This document shows, one piece after another, positions 27,082-35,627 of a stretch of 64,000 bases of DNA. The notes below the pieces were generated by a model. That model made no database searches and was not told the origin of the DNA. It saw only the letters and a list, made by a program, of their open reading frames with translations. The stretch comes from Nostoc sp. NMS8 (lineage in GTDB: Bacteria; Cyanobacteriota; Cyanobacteriia; Cyanobacteriales; Nostocaceae), in contig NZ_JABXKK010000117.1 in NCBI RefSeq assembly GCF_017115045.1, positions 1-64,000 of the forward strand, read 5' to 3'. The position numbers were made by a program, and so were the translations under genes. Position 1 is the first letter of the stretch. Each line of letters opens with the position of its first letter.

Positions 27082-28348
27082 AACCTTGCTGCAAAAATCG
27101 CCTATCCATCGCACCGTATTGAACAATGGGATTGTTGTGCTGGTGGCAGAAAATCCGGCTGCGGACATTATTGCAGCGCGAATCTTTGTGCGTGCTGGTA
27201 GTTGTAACGAAAACCGGGAGCAAGCAGGGTTGGCACATTTGCTCTCAGCAGTGATGACAAAGGGATGCGATGGACTTTCTAGCTTGGAAATTGCAGAAAA
27301 AGTCGAGTCTGTAGGAGCGAGTTTGAGTGCCGATGCTGGCACTGATTATTTTTTGCTATCTTTCAAGACGGTAACATCCGATTTTGCGGAAATTTTAACA
27401 TTGGCTGGGCGGATTTTGCGATCGCCGACTTTTCCCGAAACTCAAGTAGAACTAGAACGGCGTTTAGCACTTCAAGATATTCGTTCTCAAAAAGAGCAAC
27501 CGTTCAATGTCGCCTTTGAACAAATGCGGCAGGTAATGTACCCAAATCATCCCTACTCCATGTCAGTGCTGGGAGATGAATCCACCATGAGCCGCTTAAC
27601 TCGTGCGGATTTAGTGGAGTATCACCAAACTTATTTCCGCCCAGATAATATAGTAATAAGTATTGCTGGTAGAGTCACACCCACAGATGCAGCAGCGTTG
27701 GTGGAAGAAGTCTTTGCTGATTGGCAATCCCCAGCCCAAGCACTACCAATACTAAATTTACCTGAGATTAAGATAGAACCGCAGGTAAGACTAAAGCCAA
27801 TACAGACACAACAATCAATCGTGATGCTCGGTTATTTAGGAACATCAGTGAGTTCTATTGACTACGCCCCACTGAAATTGCTGTGTACCTACTTGGGAAA
27901 TGGGCTTTCTAGCCGTTTGTTTGTCGAATTACGCGAAAAACGCGGTTTAGCTTACGAAGTATCCGCCTTTTACTCCACAAGGCTATTTCCAGCGTCCTTT
28001 GTAGTTTATATAGGTACAGCACCAGAGAATACCAGTATTGCCCTAGAAGGGCTGCGTACAGAAGTAGATTTATTATCTACCACCGAAGTATCCGAAAACG
28101 CACTCCAAGCTGCAAAAAACAAGATCCTGGGGCAGTACGCCTTGGGTAAACAAACGAATGGGCAAATTGCTCAGATATACGGTTGGTATGAAATTTTGGG
28201 CTTAGGAATTGATTTTGACACCAAGTTTCAAGAATTGATTGCAGCAGTGAGTGCCCAGGATGCGATCGCCGCAGCTTGTAAATATTTAAAAGAGCCTTAC
28301 TTATCTTTAGTTGGTCAAGAAGAAGCAATTAATGGTGCGATCGCGTAA
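27077..28348 (+). CDS. M16-family peptidase-like protein, non-catalytic partner subunit
   Basis: The 423-residue protein is homologous to the preceding peptidase over its length, but the zinc motif is replaced by HLLSA (about residues 54-58), so it should not bind zinc. It keeps the substrate-positioning block typical of the non-catalytic subunit (GLSSRLFVELREKRGLAYEVSAFY, about 275-296). In this family the two subunits form a clamshell heterodimer that degrades small peptides. The adjacency with the catalytic gene supports one operon. The start is the ATG at 27077 within an STRR array. Confidence 0.9.
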   Translation: MTTLLQKSPIHRTVLNNGIVVLVAENPAADIIAARIFVRAGSCNENREQAGLAHLLSAVMTKGCDGLSSLEIAEKVESVGASLSADAGTDYFLLSFKTVTSDFAEILTLAGRILRSPTFPETQVELERRLALQDIRSQKEQPFNVAFEQMRQVMYPNHPYSMSVLGDESTMSRLTRADLVEYHQTYFRPDNIVISIAGRVTPTDAAALVEEVFADWQSPAQALPILNLPEIKIEPQVRLKPIQTQQSIVMLGYLGTSVSSIDYAPLKLLCTYLGNGLSSRLFVELREKRGLAYEVSAFYSTRLFPASFVVYIGTAPENTSIALEGLRTEVDLLSTTEVSENALQAAKNKILGQYALGKQTNGQIAQIYGWYEILGLGIDFDTKFQELIAAVSAQDAIAAACKYLKEPYLSLVGQEEAINGAIA

Positions 28349-28458
28349 CTGAGAATGTGCCGCAGCTACGCCCATCAGAGATATTGTAAAATACAGCAGC
28401 TGTTTTTTAGACCAAGCGGCTGTACCATTAGCATGAGAATATTCTGGGAGTAAATTCC

Positions 28459-29448
28459 ATGCAACGCAGCCTGACAGCAAGTATTTTGAGTTACTTAAAA
28501 TTACTATATCCAACTGTAAATCGCTGTAAAATGGAAAAACGGCAAAAGGGTTGGCGGCCAAAGAGGTCTAAATCTTTATCAGCCATTGAAATACTCTTGT
28601 TTTCCGCTACGCCTCTGCTCATTGCCTCAACTGCTGTAGTATCAGTAGCAGCGCCACAAAAAATTGCCCAAGTTAATCCTCAAGATAGTATTAACCGTCC
28701 TAGCCTGAAAGTTGGTAGCCAAGGCGAACGTGTATCTGAACTTCAGGCAGCTTTGAAACTTTTGGGTTTTTATTCTGGTGCCGTAGATGGTACGTATAGT
28801 GAAAATACAGCTAGTGCTGTTTCTCGGTTTAAACAAGCAGCTGGCTTGAATCCAGATGGTATTGTTGATGCCAGCACTTGGCAACGGCTTTTCCCAAAAG
28901 AACCGGCAGTAGCATCAACCGTCCCTTCATCCCAGCCAAGATTTAACTCAGCTACAAATTTTCCTGTTCCAACCCAGGCTAGCAACCTCACCAACGTTGC
29001 AAATCCCAATCCCCAAAGACAAGCTTTAACACAAGTTGCGACTCGCCCTGAACCCAAACCTACTACCCCAAAGAAAGGTGTAACACAAGTTGCAACCACC
29101 CCTGAGCCAAGACCTGCCACCCCAAGAAAAGCTACAACTTCCAGCACAAAGAAAACGCCAAATCGTACTACATCAACCACTCGAACTCAGTCAAATACAA
29201 CTACGAAACGAACCCCTGGTATTCAATACACCTCAGAAGGATTGCCAATTTTGCGTATAGGATTACGTGGTTCTGAAGTTGTGAAGTTGCAACAACAACT
29301 GAAAAAGCTTGGTTTCTTGAAAGGTGATGCCGATGGAGACTTTGGGGTGACAACAGAGACAGCTGTGAAAGCTGCACAAACGCGCTATGGATTAGAATCT
29401 GACGGCGTAGTTGGTGGCTCTACCTGGGAGGTTCTTTTGCGGCGTTAA
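28459..29448 (+). CDS. Exported protein with two peptidoglycan-binding domains
   Basis: The 329-residue protein has a hydrophobic export segment (about residues 45-65, EILLFSATPLLIASTAVVSVAA). It then has two PG_binding_1 domains: one at about 70-135 (LKVGSQGERVSELQAALKLLGFYSG) and one at about 265-328 (LRIGLRGSEVVKLQQQLKKLGFL). They are joined by a proline/threonine-rich linker with a duplicated TQVAT.PEP.P segment. It would sit in the periplasm bound to the cell wall. No enzymatic domain is seen. The start at 28459 leaves a long pre-export N-terminus. An internal ATG (MEKRQKGW, 28531) would give a more normal signal region and is a real alternative. Confidence 0.85.
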   Translation: MQRSLTASILSYLKLLYPTVNRCKMEKRQKGWRPKRSKSLSAIEILLFSATPLLIASTAVVSVAAPQKIAQVNPQDSINRPSLKVGSQGERVSELQAALKLLGFYSGAVDGTYSENTASAVSRFKQAAGLNPDGIVDASTWQRLFPKEPAVASTVPSSQPRFNSATNFPVPTQASNLTNVANPNPQRQALTQVATRPEPKPTTPKKGVTQVATTPEPRPATPRKATTSSTKKTPNRTTSTTRTQSNTTTKRTPGIQYTSEGLPILRIGLRGSEVVKLQQQLKKLGFLKGDADGDFGVTTETAVKAAQTRYGLESDGVVGGSTWEVLLRR

Positions 29449-29467
29449 CCGACATGAGTTCGATAAA

Positions 29468-29560
29468 CCTCTCCCTGCCTTGAACTTTAGTTCAAGTCTG
29501 TCCCTCTGCGAGTCGGAGAGGGACGGTTTTACTACGTAAAACCAGGGAGAGGTCTTTTTT
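29468..29560 (+). terminator. Cloverleaf-shaped palindromic element ending in a T-run
   Basis: Four nested or adjacent perfect stems form a four-way junction. The outer stem is CCTCTCCCTG / CAGGGAGAGG (29468-29477 and 29543-29552). The arms are TTGAAC/GTTCAA (29480-29495), GTCCCTCT/AGAGGGAC (29500-29524) and GGTTTTAC/GTAAAACC (29525-29543). TCTTTTTT follows. It lies just after the peptidoglycan-binding gene and can serve as its terminator. The shape looks like that of a mobile palindromic unit. Confidence 0.75.
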
Positions 29561-29955
29561 ACGGCTAATTATATGGACACTATATGCGTATCCCACTCTT
29601 CAAACTTACATATAGGCCAGAGGTGCGGGTAAGACGCTAAATGTACAAAACTGGATAATTTATTTCTTGTATATCCCCAATTACTGAGATTTCTCGGATT
29701 AGAGAAACCTTTGTAGGGGTTTTGGGGTTCACAACATTTTTTATGAATTTAATGCGGTACATCCTGCAATACGATAAAGATATACCGATTAGGAGTCTCT
29801 CTGTATGACAGCACTGAAAAATTACACTGCTTTTAGACTGATAAAAGATTATGGCAACTTTAGGAGTCAAGCACAAGACACCTAATCGTGTTACAGATCA
29901 CAGATGGCAATAGTGAAATTAATTAAACTTACTGCTAATTACTCTAAAAAAACTT
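29561..29955. other. Intergenic region before the holin-like gene
   Basis: No gene is supported. Short open frames on the minus strand have no recognisable features. The promoter of the next gene should lie here, but no clear element is seen. Confidence 0.5.
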
Positions 29956-30309
29956 ATGCAACACTTTTTATTAACTTGGCTCGGTACTGCGGTGGCGTTA
30001 TTGATTACTTCTAGAATTGTTGATGGTTTTATTGTCAATAATTTTGTTGTCGCCCTTGTTGCATCTGTGGTTATTGGTCTTGTTAATGCTTTTGTCAGGC
30101 CTATTTTGCGTCTTTTAACGTTTCCAATTACCTTACTCACCTTTGGTTTATTTACATTTGTGATCAACGCTTTAACCCTTTGGCTGGCAAGTGCCCTAAC
30201 TCCTGGTTATGGTTTTGAAATTAAAGGCTTTTTACCTGCTTTGTTAGGTTCAATTGTGCTAGCAATTGTTTCTAGCGTAATTAACTATTTTTTGAGAGTT
30301 GTTGACTAG
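29956..30309 (+). CDS. Small four-helix membrane protein, phage holin 4_2 / YvlD-like family
   Basis: The 117-residue protein is almost entirely hydrophobic, with four membrane segments. It has the family motif VVIGLVNAFVRPILRLLTFPITLLTFGLFTFVINALTLWL, then a short ALTPGYGFEIKGFLPALLGSIVLAIVSSVINYFL end. This pattern (NAxxRPxLxLLTxPxTxLTxGLF) is characteristic of PF04020 proteins, named holins by similarity but usually chromosomal, with unknown function. Start ATG 29956 fits. It converges with the CbiG-like gene, only five bases between stops. Confidence 0.88.
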   Translation: MQHFLLTWLGTAVALLITSRIVDGFIVNNFVVALVASVVIGLVNAFVRPILRLLTFPITLLTFGLFTFVINALTLWLASALTPGYGFEIKGFLPALLGSIVLAIVSSVINYFLRVVD

Positions 30310-30314
30310 AAAAA

Positions 30315-30824
30315 TTAGTGAACTTCTGTAATACTAGTAGTATTCAAAGCTTGGGCAACAGCTAGAGTTAACGCTCCTGGTTGCCCTTCTCGCTGGAAAA
30401 TTTGTTTGGGAACTAAGAACCTTACTCGCAATTCTTCTATGCTTGTCAAGGTAAAAATAGTCAACGATGTGAGTTGAGAAGCTGCAAGAATAGCAGCTGC
30501 CTCTGCTACGCTAGGTGTACCTACTTTGTAGTCAGTAATTGTGGTAGGGTTGGGGACACACACACAGCGAAGAATTTCCGCAGAAAAGGTCTTTAGAGGC
30601 AAGTTGCGGAGGTGGCAAAGTTCTACTAAGCCAACTTCTGAGGCTTTAGTATCAATGGTAGCAACACCTGCGATCGCGCTTGGAAAAAGTTGATTTTCTC
30701 GAAACACTTGCTCAATTGCCCAATCAATCAACTGCCATGATGTTCCCCGTTTACAACCGATTCCTATCCATAAAACCTGTTGCACTTGGCCTATTTCCTT
30801 ATTCAATTTGTCAGGGTTTGACAT
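30315..30824 (-). CDS. CbiG C-terminal-domain protein (CobE/CbiG-like, cobalamin pathway)
   Basis: The 169-residue protein (from the ATG at 30822-30824) has the CobE/CbiG C-terminal fold: LWIGIGCKRGTSWQLIDWAI near the N-terminus, then IAGVATIDTKASEVGLVELC, PSVAEAAAILAA and LVPKQIF...GALTLAVAQAL. CbiG opens the delta-lactone of cobalt-precorrin-5A in anaerobic cobalamin synthesis. The C-terminal domain alone may act with a separate N-terminal part or be a CobE-type protein. The upstream Uma2 gene ends eight bases before this start, so the two are probably co-transcribed. Confidence 0.82.
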   Translation of the reverse strand: MSNPDKLNKEIGQVQQVLWIGIGCKRGTSWQLIDWAIEQVFRENQLFPSAIAGVATIDTKASEVGLVELCHLRNLPLKTFSAEILRCVCVPNPTTITDYKVGTPSVAEAAAILAASQLTSLTIFTLTSIEELRVRFLVPKQIFQREGQPGALTLAVAQALNTTSITEVH

Positions 30825-30832
30825 GATTGGGT

Positions 30833-31396
30833 TTACTCCAACAGCCAACCAAATAAATCTCCTACCGTCAGCCTCAACTCACTTGCAAAATCTGGGACAG
30901 GGAGTAAAGCTTCTTGTTCATCCAACATAACTGGTTGTTGATTGCGAATATACACAAATATTGTTTGTTCTTCTGGATCGATCAGCCAACCCATTTGTGT
31001 TTTATAATTTAAGCAATGTAAAATGTTTTTTGTAACTTTCGTTTGTCTTTGGTCAGGTGATAGAATCTCAATAGTCCAATCAGGAGCAGCTAAAAATAAA
31101 TTTGCTACCCTCCCATCTTCTTTGCGAGGTATTCTCTCCCAGGTAAATACTGCTACATCCGGGACAATTGATCTACCCCCAAAAGTACACCGCAGTTCTG
31201 GATATGCTCGTCCAACTTTTTGGGGTTTCAAGATAGCATTAATAAAAATAATCAGTTCACCTTGAATAGTGCTATGTTCTCCCTGTGCCATTGGTTTTTG
31301 AATGATTTGGCCATCGATGTATTCACTAGCGGGCTTTGTTTCTGGTAACATCAGAAACTCTGCCAAAGTTATGTTTTTTGATGGTGTCCGTACCAT
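30833..31396 (-). CDS. Uma2-family (DUF820) protein, second copy
   Basis: The 187-residue protein matches the Uma2 paralogue at 9853-10422 in every block: EFLMLPETKPASEYIDGQIIQKP, HSTIQGELI, AYPELRCTF, SIVPDVAVF, APDWTIEILSPDQ and TQMGWLIDP. I start at the ATG of MVRTPSKN (31394-31396). The longer frame upstream includes interspersed repeat sequence encoding TRRCANA. The predicted fold is a PD-(D/E)XK nuclease with unknown biology. Adjacency to the cobalamin gene appears incidental. Confidence 0.87.
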   Translation of the reverse strand: MVRTPSKNITLAEFLMLPETKPASEYIDGQIIQKPMAQGEHSTIQGELIIFINAILKPQKVGRAYPELRCTFGGRSIVPDVAVFTWERIPRKEDGRVANLFLAAPDWTIEILSPDQRQTKVTKNILHCLNYKTQMGWLIDPEEQTIFVYIRNQQPVMLDEQEALLPVPDFASELRLTVGDLFGWLLE

Positions 31397-31510
31397 AAGC
31401 GATCGCCTCCAGTCCAGCAATTTTAATAAAAAAACCGCATTCGCGCAGCGTCTCGTTAGAAAAGTACACAAAGAAGCTTTAACTTAACTCTTACTCTGCG
31501 TACCTACTCT

Positions 31511-31576
31511 GCACGAAGGCGTACTACTTCGTGGAAGCAAGCTACGCGTAGCGTCTCGTAGAGAAGCGCCTATGCG
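31511..31576 (-). repeat. Interspersed palindrome-rich repeat, shared with 52357-52427 and 62950-63018
   Basis: The stretch GAAGGCGTACTACTTCGTGG, then AAGCAAGCTACGCGTAGCGT, then CTCGTAGAGAAGCGCCTA is, on the opposite strand, the same as positions 62950-63018, and partly the same as positions inside the histidine kinase gene (52357-52427). The CTACGCGTAG centre and CTTCGTGGAAG-like parts are self-complementary. Confidence 0.8.
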
Positions 31577-31607
31577 CTACTTCAGCGTAACTTTACGTTA
31601 AAAAATA

Positions 31608-33371
31608 TTACATCCTCTCCAATACCTGAATTCCCAACAAAGATAATCCCAGTTTCAGAGTTCTAGCAGTCAAATCACATAAAACCAAGCGAGATGTACG
31701 CTGCGGTTCCTCCGCCTCTAACACCTGAACTCCCTGATTGCGATCGTAAAACTGATTAAACTTTTTACTCAGTTCAAACAAATACTCACATAAACGATTG
31801 GGAAGCAATTCTTGCTCTACACTACTAATAAATTCATCCAGTTGAAGTAAATATTTTGCCAGCGCTAATTCTGTTTCATGCTCTAACAAAACAGCATTAT
31901 TTCCCAACTCTTTAAAGTTAATATCACCCTTGCGGCTAATCCCTTGAATCCGGGCATAAGCGTACAACATATAGGGAGCAGTGTTACCTTTAAAATCCAG
32001 CATTTTGTCGTAGCTGAAAATGTAGTTACTGGTGCGATTTTGGCTTAAGTCTGCATACTTAACTGCGCTGATTCCAACTACTCTAGCAACTTCATTAATG
32101 AATTCTTCATTTTCTTGGCGTTCTTCTTCTTGTAATCTAGTTTTTAGGTCAGCATGGGCACGAGAAACAGCTTCATCTAATAAATCCCGCAACCGCACAG
32201 TATCCCCAGAACGAGTTTTAAATTTTTTACCATCTTCTCCTAACACCAACCCAAAGGGGACATGCACTAATTCCACATCATCGGGAATCCATCCAGCTTT
32301 GCGTGCTACCTGGAAAAATTGGGCAAAATGGTTTCCTTGTCCAGCATCGGTTACATAAATTATCCGCTTTGCTTCATCCTGCTGAATTCGGTAGCGCAGG
32401 GATGCTAGATCAGTTGTGGCATAGTTATAGCCGCCATCTGATTTCTGCACAATTAAGGGCAAAGGTTCACCTTCTCTATTTGTAAAACCTTCCAGAAAAA
32501 CACACTTTGCTCCTTGGTTTTCTACCAGTAACCCAGATTTATCTAAATCTTCCACAACGCCAGATAGTAAAGGGTTATAGAAAGATTCTCCACGTTCAAT
32601 TAATTTGATATCCAGCAACTCATAAATTATCTGAAATTCCCGCCGTGACTGTTCGCACAGCAGTTTCCAAGCATGGAGTGTATCTTCTGCACCTGCTTGT
32701 AATCTGACGACTTCTTGACGTGCAGTCTCTTGAAAAGCTTCATCTGCATCAAACCGCAATTTTGCTTTGCGATAAAAAGAGACTAAATCACCAATATCTA
32801 AAGCATTAGCGGTGGTAAGGGCATCTGGGTAAACTTCCTGCAGATAGGCGATTAACATCCCAAACTGCGTACCCCAATCACCTACATGATTTAATCGCAG
32901 TACATTGTGTCCTTGAAATTCTAAAATTCGGGCGATCGCATCACCGATAATTGTAGAACGCAAGTGTCCAACGTGCATTTCTTTCGCAATATTCGGACTG
33001 GAAAAATCCACAATTTCCCGGTTCGGCGTTTTTGCGGCTGGAACTCCCAGTCTGGGATCGGCTTGAATCGCGTTTAGTTGTGCTTCTAAGTATGCTGTTT
33101 TCAGTTTGAGATTGATAAATCCTGGCCCAGCAATTTCCGGCGGTTCACAGATTTCGGATACATCTAGTTTCTCAACAATTGCACCTGCGATCACTCTTGG
33201 TTGCAATCCTTTCTTTTTACTCAGGGATAAAGCCACATTCGCCTGATAATCACCAAATTTAGGATTGCTCGCAGGAACCAAAATTGGATCTACTCCAGCG
33301 AAGTCAGCGCCAAAAGCCGCAACTATTGCCTGCTCAACCCGATCTTTGAGTTTTTCTTGTGTAGCGTTCAT
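31608..33371 (-). CDS. argS: Arginyl-tRNA synthetase
   Basis: The 587-residue protein is a class I aminoacyl-tRNA synthetase of the arginine type. Its N-terminal domain has SNPKFGDYQANVAL. The HIGH motif is present as HVGHLRSTIIGD (about residue 131), preceded by the SSPNIAKEMH segment. A KMSKS-like loop (GKKFKTRSGDTVRL, about 385) and the arginine-specific C-terminal anticodon-binding domain (YDKMLDFKGNTAPYMLYAYARI and the final LLGIQVLERM) follow. It charges tRNA-Arg. Start ATG 33369-33371. Length is normal for cyanobacteria. Confidence 0.97.
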   Translation of the reverse strand: MNATQEKLKDRVEQAIVAAFGADFAGVDPILVPASNPKFGDYQANVALSLSKKKGLQPRVIAGAIVEKLDVSEICEPPEIAGPGFINLKLKTAYLEAQLNAIQADPRLGVPAAKTPNREIVDFSSPNIAKEMHVGHLRSTIIGDAIARILEFQGHNVLRLNHVGDWGTQFGMLIAYLQEVYPDALTTANALDIGDLVSFYRKAKLRFDADEAFQETARQEVVRLQAGAEDTLHAWKLLCEQSRREFQIIYELLDIKLIERGESFYNPLLSGVVEDLDKSGLLVENQGAKCVFLEGFTNREGEPLPLIVQKSDGGYNYATTDLASLRYRIQQDEAKRIIYVTDAGQGNHFAQFFQVARKAGWIPDDVELVHVPFGLVLGEDGKKFKTRSGDTVRLRDLLDEAVSRAHADLKTRLQEEERQENEEFINEVARVVGISAVKYADLSQNRTSNYIFSYDKMLDFKGNTAPYMLYAYARIQGISRKGDINFKELGNNAVLLEHETELALAKYLLQLDEFISSVEQELLPNRLCEYLFELSKKFNQFYDRNQGVQVLEAEEPQRTSRLVLCDLTARTLKLGLSLLGIQVLERM

Positions 33372-34283
33372 ATATAAATTTTATCTGTGAGAGGGGGAAT
33401 GTCGCTCTAGAAAAGCTTGATTATTTCACTCTAAAGTATTGAGGGATTTTAACAACGCCTGATTGATGTTCGAGGGTTGTCATTTGTCATCAGCTATTTG
33501 GAGATGGGGAATAAAGTTTAGGACTCCTATGTGATTTTTGAAAAAATCCGTACATTTGAAGAGTCTCGAAATCAAAGCTAGAATCAATCAAACAGTGACG
33601 GCTAATGGGAAAAGCAAACAATTGAGGCATAAAAACGTCAAACCCATGTTTTGGCTTGTAAGCAAATATCTTCTTCAGGGTTTTTTCTAGGCAATTAGGA
33701 ACAATCTAGTAAGTATACGGGAACTTCTGGTTCTGGGTTATGGTCACTTGATGTCACTCTCTAATTAGCATAGACTTAGCTAACCGCAGCCCTCTGTGTC
33801 CAATTTAACTTACCTTAACTTTTCGGCAAACCGCTATATGCATGTAAAAATGCGTCTAGATGCTGTTATCCGTTACCGACTTTTCCTGAATTGTCTTTAT
33901 ATATACAATAATTACACTTTTTTAGTCAGATTAACGCAGACTTCAAACACTTTCAAATCCCTAAAATGGATGTTTGTTCATGGAAAGTTTTCGCAATATT
34001 CGACCAAATATTACCATAATTCTTTATATCTATACTAAAAGTTTATGAAAGCGAGATCAAACGACACTTCAAACACTTTTGCAACCAAAAACCTCTATAC
34101 TAGACTAGACTTTGATCAATTTGAGAGTTTTGTTAATTGCAACACCAAAAACTATCAATTTTTAGATGAAATACTAGCGTATCTTATAGTCTATAGTTTT
34201 TAAGGTTTAGTCAAAACTATATCCAGTATCATCAAAAAACTGCAAACTTCATGTGGTGCAAAAATCAAGCGGGGAGTGAAAAC
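33372..34283. other. Intergenic region between argS and the isoprenoid synthase gene
   Basis: About 900 AT-rich bases hold the divergent promoters of argS and the next gene. The short open frames (for example at 33796-34038) have no family features and look accidental. I see no tRNA, repeat array or clear hairpin. Confidence 0.5.
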
Positions 34284-35114
34284 ATGAATTTACGTAGAGA
34301 TGCATTGCAAATCCTTAAAGAAACTAGCCGAACTTTTTATATCCCAATTAGTCTTTTACCGCCAGGATTGCAAGAAGCAGTCGCATCAGCATATTTGTGT
34401 ATGCGTGCCATTGATGAAATTGAAGATCATCCCGAATTAGATAACGCTACTAAAGCCAAGCTATTAAAAACGATTAGTCTGACATTACAGGCAGGAGTTG
34501 ATGGCTTTGCACTAGATGCTTTCTTTGCAGGATTTAGTGGGTATGAGAATTCATTAGAAGAAGTCACTTTGAGGATTAGAGAATGGTCACTGCTAGCACC
34601 AGACACCATTGCACCTCGAATTTGGGATGCCACTGCTGCAATGGCAGACCGAATGGCTTATTGGGCAGAAAGAAACTGGAAAATTCACACTGAATCTGAT
34701 TTAGATCGTTATACCTTTGGGGTTGCAGGTGCAGTGGGATTGTTACTTTCAGATTTATGGAATTGGTATGATGGAACACAAACAAACCGTACCCAAGCCA
34801 TTGGGTTTGGTCGAGGTTTACAAGCAGTCAATATCCTGCGTAATCATAATGAAGATTTGAGGCGTGGAGTAGAATTCTTCCCAGATGGTTGGAGTGCAGA
34901 CAATATGCAGGAGTATGCTCGGCGCAACCTAGCACTGGCAGAAATTTACATTCAAGACCTTCCTACCGGCCCAGCCTTAGATTTTTGCCAAATTCCCTTA
35001 ACCTTAGCTAACGGCACTCTTGACGCTCTTGCTAATGGTAAAGAGAAACTTAGCCGTAGTGATGTTTTTGCACTTATCGAACAGCTGATTAGTGTAGACG
35101 TGAAAGCTAGCTAA
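34284..35114 (+). CDS. Squalene/phytoene synthase family protein
   Basis: The 276-residue protein is a head-to-head prenyl synthase relative. It shows SRTFYIPISLLP, the first aspartate-rich motif AIDEIEDHP (Asp44-Asp48), and the second conserved region RGLQAVNILRNHNEDLRRGVEFF with a PDGW. The second motif reads NHNED rather than the usual DxxED, so the first aspartate is replaced. I start at the ATG at 34284, preceded by GGGGAG (34271-34276), rather than an ATG 33 bases upstream. It could make squalene, a dehydrosqualene or a related C30/C40 product. There are no neighbouring isoprenoid genes to decide. Confidence 0.85.
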   Translation: MNLRRDALQILKETSRTFYIPISLLPPGLQEAVASAYLCMRAIDEIEDHPELDNATKAKLLKTISLTLQAGVDGFALDAFFAGFSGYENSLEEVTLRIREWSLLAPDTIAPRIWDATAAMADRMAYWAERNWKIHTESDLDRYTFGVAGAVGLLLSDLWNWYDGTQTNRTQAIGFGRGLQAVNILRNHNEDLRRGVEFFPDGWSADNMQEYARRNLALAEIYIQDLPTGPALDFCQIPLTLANGTLDALANGKEKLSRSDVFALIEQLISVDVKAS

Positions 35115-35627
35115 TAGTCTCTTGAGGACTAATGGAGACGATTGTGAAGACCTACACCGCACCTGTACTCAGGTTGGTGTAGGCTTCTGACATCATTTAC
35201 TTGCAAAGTCCTGTATATGTAATCATAGGGAAACCTAGTAATCTACCGTAGGGATGATGACAGGTTAAGGGATTTCGTAGTAGTCACTTAAGTGCTTAGG
35301 TGAGAGCTACAGCCACCCACTACGAACCGAGCAAAATTCATGACATAGACCACTAAATTAAAGCGAACTTTCTCAATTGCAAATTACGTTAGTGAATTGG
35401 GAGAGGATCATTACGAATTGATCTAAAGTAGCATAAATATTATTTATCAGTTCAAGTATAATAAATCATCTCGCTCTAGCGATCGCTATACGTAATCTCA
35501 GCTAAACTTTAGCAACTCTTCAAAGGATTTACCGCAAAAATTACCTGGCAGGAGTTGATTAATATCTAAATAATTGAAAGGGAGTATAACACTCCCCGTG
35601 ATTATTCGTGCAGCGAGTTGAGAGTGC
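35115..35627. other. Intergenic region with a strong hairpin
   Basis: A hairpin at 35151-35183 (CCTACACC..ACCTG / CAGGT.GGTGTAGG) follows the isoprenoid synthase gene and could end its transcript, though no long T-run follows. A smaller AGTC/GACT hairpin precedes it. The rest, up to the kinase gene, contains no recognised gene. Confidence 0.55.

Noticed and set aside
29468..29560. A tRNA gene
   Set aside because: The cloverleaf has no anticodon loop of seven bases, no GTTCRANNC T-loop in the right place and no CCA-end geometry. The arms are too tight.
33796..34038. An 80-codon open frame in the argS upstream region
   Set aside because: It lies in AT-rich sequence, has no ribosome-binding site and shows no hydrophobic or motif pattern.
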